Source of the DNA: JADKHC01 sp047600805
GTDB taxonomy: Bacteria > Verrucomicrobiota > Verrucomicrobiia > Opitutales > Opitutaceae
Direction: 5' to 3'
Assembly: GCA_047600805.1 (NCBI GenBank)
Contig: JASGKG010000001.1
Span: 2,542,001 to 2,606,000 of the forward strand
DNA length: 64,000 nucleotides
Below are positions 60,627 to 64,000 of the stretch, one piece after another; the first letter of the stretch is position 1, and the number at the start of each line of letters is the position of its first letter. A model generated the notes under the pieces. That model worked only from the letters and a program-made list of their open reading frames with translations, had not been told where the DNA came from and made no database searches. The position numbers and the translations under genes are program-made.

Positions 60627-60877
60627 TTCGGTTCTTCGCAAACACTTTTTGGACCTGAGGAGGGTCCGTTCGGAGCAACGCCGGGACTTTTCGGAACGTA
60701 GCTAACGCTCTTCGGCTCATAGCCGTCACTTTTCGCTTCTACGCCGACACCGTTCGGATCATAGCTAATCCCGTTCGCTCGCTAGCCAGAGGTTTTCGGC
60801 TCTACGCCAACACTTTTCGCCTCATAGCTAACGTTTTTCGCCTCATGCTAGGACTTTTCGGTTCATAGCCAAAGCTG
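60627..60877 (+). repeat. 21-bp tandem repeat array (about 12 units)
   Basis: Units begin at 60627, 60648, 60669, 60690, 60711, 60732, 60753, 60774, 60795, 60816, 60837 and 60857; one unit is 20 bases. The consensus is near TTCGGCTCATAGCTAACACT plus T; TTCG is kept in all but the second unit, and the middle TCATAGC or CTACGCC core is the most variable part. There are no spacers, so it is not CRISPR. Twenty-one bases equal seven codons and two helical turns. Confidence 0.9.
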
Positions 60878-61098
60878 CCCGGCTGTTTGAAGCCTCTGTT
60901 TTCCAAGTGGATAGGCTGTTTCTACGCGGACATTCCCCCCGGACCGATTAACCGGAGTCGGCCGGGCCCTTCCGTCTTCCCTACGGCGTCGCATGTCGGC
61001 CTGACTGAGGCTCTTGCCGGGGATCACCGTCGCTTTTTTCACCTTCTGCCCACTCCAACTGTGCCGATAAAGGGAATATTCACCCTCTCCTCCCGTGC

Positions 61099-61103
61099 GG
61101 AGG
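61099..61103 (+). promoter_or_regulatory. Shine-Dalgarno deciding the kinase start
   Basis: GGAGG lies 9 bases before the GTG at 61113 and inside any longer reading from the in-frame GTG at 61095, so 61113 is chosen. Confidence 0.75.
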
Positions 61104-61112
61104 CCTGCTCGC

Positions 61113-64000
61113 GTGCCAAAACTCAATCTTTGGAAACACATTTTCTTCGGTTTAGTGCTGCTGCTCTCCACGCCGCACCGTGGACCGGCACAGACGCCCG
61201 GTTGGCCCGCAGCGGACGAAGCTAAAAGTTCACCTGCCCGCACGGCGACGTCTTCAGAGGCCCCGCCCGCTCCTCACTTTTCAGAGACTACCGTGCTGGT
61301 AACCGCGGCTGACGTTCGGGCCTTAAGAGCCGCACCCGCCACCCCCATCACTTCACCGGTGACCTTGAAAGGCGTCGTCACTTTCGTGCACGCGGAACGG
61401 CAGACGTTTTACCTGACGGATTCGACCGGCAGCGTCGCTGTTTCACTCGCGGACGAGCGTCTCGCTCTGCCTTTGGTGGGAGATTTGGTTTCCCTTACCG
61501 GCACTGCCTTGCCGGGTTCTCGGGTTCCGGTTGTGCGCGCCAACTCCATTATCGTGGAGCGCAAAGTCGTCCTTCCTGACGCCGAAGAAATTTCCTATGA
61601 CGATGCGCTCTCGGGAAACGAGGAAGCGCAATGGGTGGAGATCCAAGGTCAATTGCGCCAAGTCGACGTCCTGGACGGCTGGGTACGACTCGCGATTGTC
61701 ACCCCCTCGGGCGAATTCTCGGTCAGCACCCCTTCTCCGGAACGTCCGCTCGCCACCCTGGGAGCGACCCTTCGCGTCCGGGGCATCTGCTCAGCGTGGA
61801 TGGTGGGGAGGACGCAAAAGATCGGTGGCTTCTTCTTGTTCAGCCCCTCGCTGTCGAACATCGAAGTAGTGAAGACCTCCACGTCCGACACGCCCGTCCT
61901 TTCCCAAGTCAACCAAGTGCAACGGCTGCGCGCGGAGGAGGCCAAAAGCGGTCGAGCGGTTCAGCTGCGCGGCGTCGTCACGTTCACGCATCCCGACCAA
62001 CGGATCTTCTACATCAACGACGCCACGGGGGGCATCCTCGTGTGGATTGATGACACCACCTCTTCGCTCGTCGCCGGAAAAACGCCGGAGAGTGCCACAC
62101 TCCCTTCTGTCGGCTCGTTCGTCACCGTGCGCGGCCACACCACATCCGGCGTGTTTTCCGCGAGCGTGCATGCCGACGAGATCGAGACCCGTGGTTCGCG
62201 CCCGCTGCCCGCACCGCGCGCGATCAGCCTCGAACAAGCACTCACGGGCTCTGAAGACGGCCAATGGGTAGAAATGCGGGGACACCTCCGACAGATCGAT
62301 GTATTCGGAAGCTGGTTACGGCTCACGCTCACCGCCACGGTCGGTGATTTTCTGGTGAGCATTCCGCGCGCAGCCGGCACCAACTTTAAAATCGGATCCT
62401 TTTTGCGCGTGCGCGGCGTCTGTCAGCCTTGGTTGAATGAAAAATCACGAGTAGGCGGAGTCTTTCTCTACACGCCGTCGCTTAACGATGTCGAAGTCGC
62501 CGAAGCCGCCCTGTCCGACCCGTTCGCGGCGCCCGAGGAAGCGATCAGCAACCTGCAACAATACCGCACCCAAACCTTGCAACAGCAACAAGTGATGGTG
62601 CGGGGCGTCGTCCTGCATTATGTGTCCGGTCGTTACGTCGTGGTTGAAAACGCTTCTGGTGTCGTGCGCGCCCTCAGTCGCAACGGTTTCGCGCTTATCC
62701 CTGGCGATCAGGTCGACGTGGTCGGTTTCCCCGGCCGTCAAGGAAACCGCTCGGTGCTCCGCGGGGCCGTTTATCGGAAGACCGCCTCTGGTTCTCCGCC
62801 GGCTCCTCTCAACCTTCCACAAGATCTAAAAGTCGACCCGGCACTCGAAGGCCATCTCGTCACAGCGAAAGGATCGCTGGTGAACCTCGCCTGGCGGCCG
62901 GAAGACACCCGCTTGATGGTCCAAGTCGGGAATGCGGTGATCGAAGTCGTTTATCAGGGAGCCCTGCCCTCCAGCGTTCCCGAACAATGGGAAACCGGCA
63001 GCGAGATCACCGTCAGCGGCCTGTATTGGGTCGAGCACGACGATAACGATCAACCGTCCAAATTTTCGCTCCAGCTACGATCGCCAGCTGACCTGGTCAT
63101 CCGCAAAACACCTTCCTGGTGGACTGCCCAGCGCGCACTCACCGGGCTGGGCTTGTTCGCCGTATGCCTTGTGTTGGGCCTGGTTTGGGCCACCGCGCTT
63201 CACCGGCAGGTCCGGCAACAAACCGACGTCATCCGGACTCAGCTCGAAAAGGAAGCGAACCTGCAGGCCCGGCATGGAGAAATCATCGAGCATGCGAGCG
63301 ACTTTATTTTCACCACGGACATGAGCGGCCGGTTCACGTCGTTCAATCCTGCCGGCGAACGCAGCACCGGATACACGCGCGAAGAAGCCCTGAAAATTGG
63401 CATCCCCGACCTCATCGCGTCCGAAGATTCCGCCATCGCAGGCGCATTGCTGGCTCTCGTCTCGCAACCCGAGCACACTCAAGCCGCCCGTTTCGAAATG
63501 CGTTTCCGCACGCGTGACGGTCGACTCGTCTGGATGGAAACCAGCGCGCGACCGATTCAGGAAGCGGGCCGGCCCGTAGGTCTGCTTGGCATCGCCCGCG
63601 ACATCACGGAACGCAAGCAAATCGAAGACGAACTGCGACGCGCGCGCATCGCAGCTGAAGCCACCACGCAGGCGAAGAGCGCGTTTCTGGCGAACATGAG
63701 CCATGAAATCCGCACGCCGCTCAGCGGCGTGATTGGGATGAGCAACCTGCTGCTCGATACTCCGCTCCAAAACGAACAGCGCGAGTTCGCCGAAACCATT
63801 CACAACAGCGCGCAATCGCTGCTGACGATTCTCAACGATATTCTGGACTTCTCGAAAATCGAAGCGGGCAAGCTCGAGTTCGAACACACCCCGTTTGACC
63901 TCGCCACACCGATCGAAGATTCGCTTGGACTGCTGGCCACACGCGCTCAAGCCAAAGGCATCCAACTCATCGCCGACATTCCGCCCGATTTACCGAGGCA
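61113..64000 (+). CDS. Membrane sensor histidine kinase with tandem periplasmic domains (3' end outside window)
   Basis: The plus strand is open from the GTG at 61113 to the window edge (962 codons, incomplete). A signal-anchor (KLNLWKHIFFGLVLLLSTP) is followed by a large periplasmic region (about 75-660) holding three related beta domains beginning VTLKGVVTFVHAERQTFYL (83), VQLRGVVTFTHPDQRIFYI (about 283) and VMVRGVVLHYVSGRYVVVE (about 494). A transmembrane helix (about 672-695) leads to a PAS domain (about 725-835; DFIFTTDMSGRFTSFN, IARDITERKQIEDEL) and a HisKA domain with the phospho-acceptor His 864 in ANMSHEIRTPLSGVIGMSN. The start of the catalytic domain is visible. Such proteins usually end with receiver domains; that part lies beyond the window. 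Confidence 0.9.
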   Translation, partial: MPKLNLWKHIFFGLVLLLSTPHRGPAQTPGWPAADEAKSSPARTATSSEAPPAPHFSETTVLVTAADVRALRAAPATPITSPVTLKGVVTFVHAERQTFYLTDSTGSVAVSLADERLALPLVGDLVSLTGTALPGSRVPVVRANSIIVERKVVLPDAEEISYDDALSGNEEAQWVEIQGQLRQVDVLDGWVRLAIVTPSGEFSVSTPSPERPLATLGATLRVRGICSAWMVGRTQKIGGFFLFSPSLSNIEVVKTSTSDTPVLSQVNQVQRLRAEEAKSGRAVQLRGVVTFTHPDQRIFYINDATGGILVWIDDTTSSLVAGKTPESATLPSVGSFVTVRGHTTSGVFSASVHADEIETRGSRPLPAPRAISLEQALTGSEDGQWVEMRGHLRQIDVFGSWLRLTLTATVGDFLVSIPRAAGTNFKIGSFLRVRGVCQPWLNEKSRVGGVFLYTPSLNDVEVAEAALSDPFAAPEEAISNLQQYRTQTLQQQQVMVRGVVLHYVSGRYVVVENASGVVRALSRNGFALIPGDQVDVVGFPGRQGNRSVLRGAVYRKTASGSPPAPLNLPQDLKVDPALEGHLVTAKGSLVNLAWRPEDTRLMVQVGNAVIEVVYQGALPSSVPEQWETGSEITVSGLYWVEHDDNDQPSKFSLQLRSPADLVIRKTPSWWTAQRALTGLGLFAVCLVLGLVWATALHRQVRQQTDVIRTQLEKEANLQARHGEIIEHASDFIFTTDMSGRFTSFNPAGERSTGYTREEALKIGIPDLIASEDSAIAGALLALVSQPEHTQAARFEMRFRTRDGRLVWMETSARPIQEAGRPVGLLGIARDITERKQIEDELRRARIAAEATTQAKSAFLANMSHEIRTPLSGVIGMSNLLLDTPLQNEQREFAETIHNSAQSLLTILNDILDFSKIEAGKLEFEHTPFDLATPIEDSLGLLATRAQAKGIQLIADIPPDLPR

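Larger units (their letters stand above)
60501..61112. other. Gene-free region with tandem repeats before the sensor kinase
   Basis: Six hundred bases without a convincing gene. It contains a short TGAGG/CCTCA hairpin near 60571-60587, the 21-bp repeat array (60627-60877) and the promoter and leader of the kinase gene. Open frames on either strand here lack a good start and family features. Confidence 0.6.

Noticed and set aside
60627..60877. A CRISPR array
   Set aside because: Units are directly adjacent with no unique spacers, vary internally, and no cas gene is present.
60863..61243. A 126-codon minus-strand gene opposite the kinase start
   Set aside because: It overlaps the kinase signal-anchor and ribosome-binding site, is Arg/Ser/Gly-rich and has no domain features.

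Overview
The window looks like chromosome of a GC-rich Gram-negative bacterium, most likely an Opitutaceae-type Verrucomicrobiota. That assignment is inferred from protein style, not from a search. It rests on a very large TonB-dependent receptor whose mature N-terminus carries an LSPFEV block, an FecR/CHASE2-cyclase locus, small REP-like intergenic palindromes, and outer-membrane functions (TamA/TamB, GmhA, TonB receptors). Most of the window is housekeeping.

Layout, left to right. 0-9.7 kb: a partial exported protein; flotillin with its NfeD-like partner; accA converging on a YmdB-type phosphodiesterase; acetolactate synthase; a CHASE2 adenylate cyclase with an FecR protein. 9.7-15.1 kb: an O-antigen ligase/TPR protein upstream of FecR, then the glycolytic cluster gap-pgk-tpiA, with hairpin terminators after gap and after tpiA. 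15.4-21.2 kb: a mobile island (below). 21.2-31 kb: cysteine desulfurase-recF-TauE/SafE operon, gmhA, an L,D-transpeptidase, ThpR, a STAS protein, aconitase and a peroxiredoxin. 31-42.7 kb: tyrS, a small beta-barrel-like protein, a zinc metallopeptidase, the TamB/TamA pair and an M3 oligopeptidase. 42.7-51.2 kb: a membrane TPR protein, two TonB-dependent receptors and a ferredoxin. 51.3-64 kb: a rhomboid-like protein lacking the catalytic serine, the Prc protease, prmC and prfA separated by an MBOAT/AlgX-like polysaccharide O-acetylation pair, a HAD hydrolase, a 21-bp tandem-repeat array, and the start of a hybrid-type sensor histidine kinase that runs off the window.

The main discovery candidate is the 5.7-kb island. 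It is bounded by a 39-bp direct repeat equal to the 5' half of a tRNA-Arg(TCT) gene (15396-15434 and 21112-21150), and the intact tRNA is reconstituted at the right end next to a tyrosine integrase. Inside are an ORFan, a small HTH/excisionase-like protein, a phiX174-gpA-style HUH rolling-circle Rep (HFH and YLLKYVTK motifs), a translationally coupled small protein that may bind ssDNA, and then a retron. The retron has a candidate msr-msd RNA with 8-nt a1/a2 arms and a TAGC branch site (17930-18055), a nucleoside-deoxyribosyltransferase-like effector, and a retron reverse transcriptase (NALAH, YADD, LTG), overlapping by one base. The order RNA-effector-RT matches type II-A retrons such as Ec86/Eco1. 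The retron genes are visibly more AT-rich than the host genes. Paired GGTGACAA repeats lie near both ends and are likely integrase or excisionase arm sites. A retron carried on an integrating rolling-circle element is what most deserves follow-up here.
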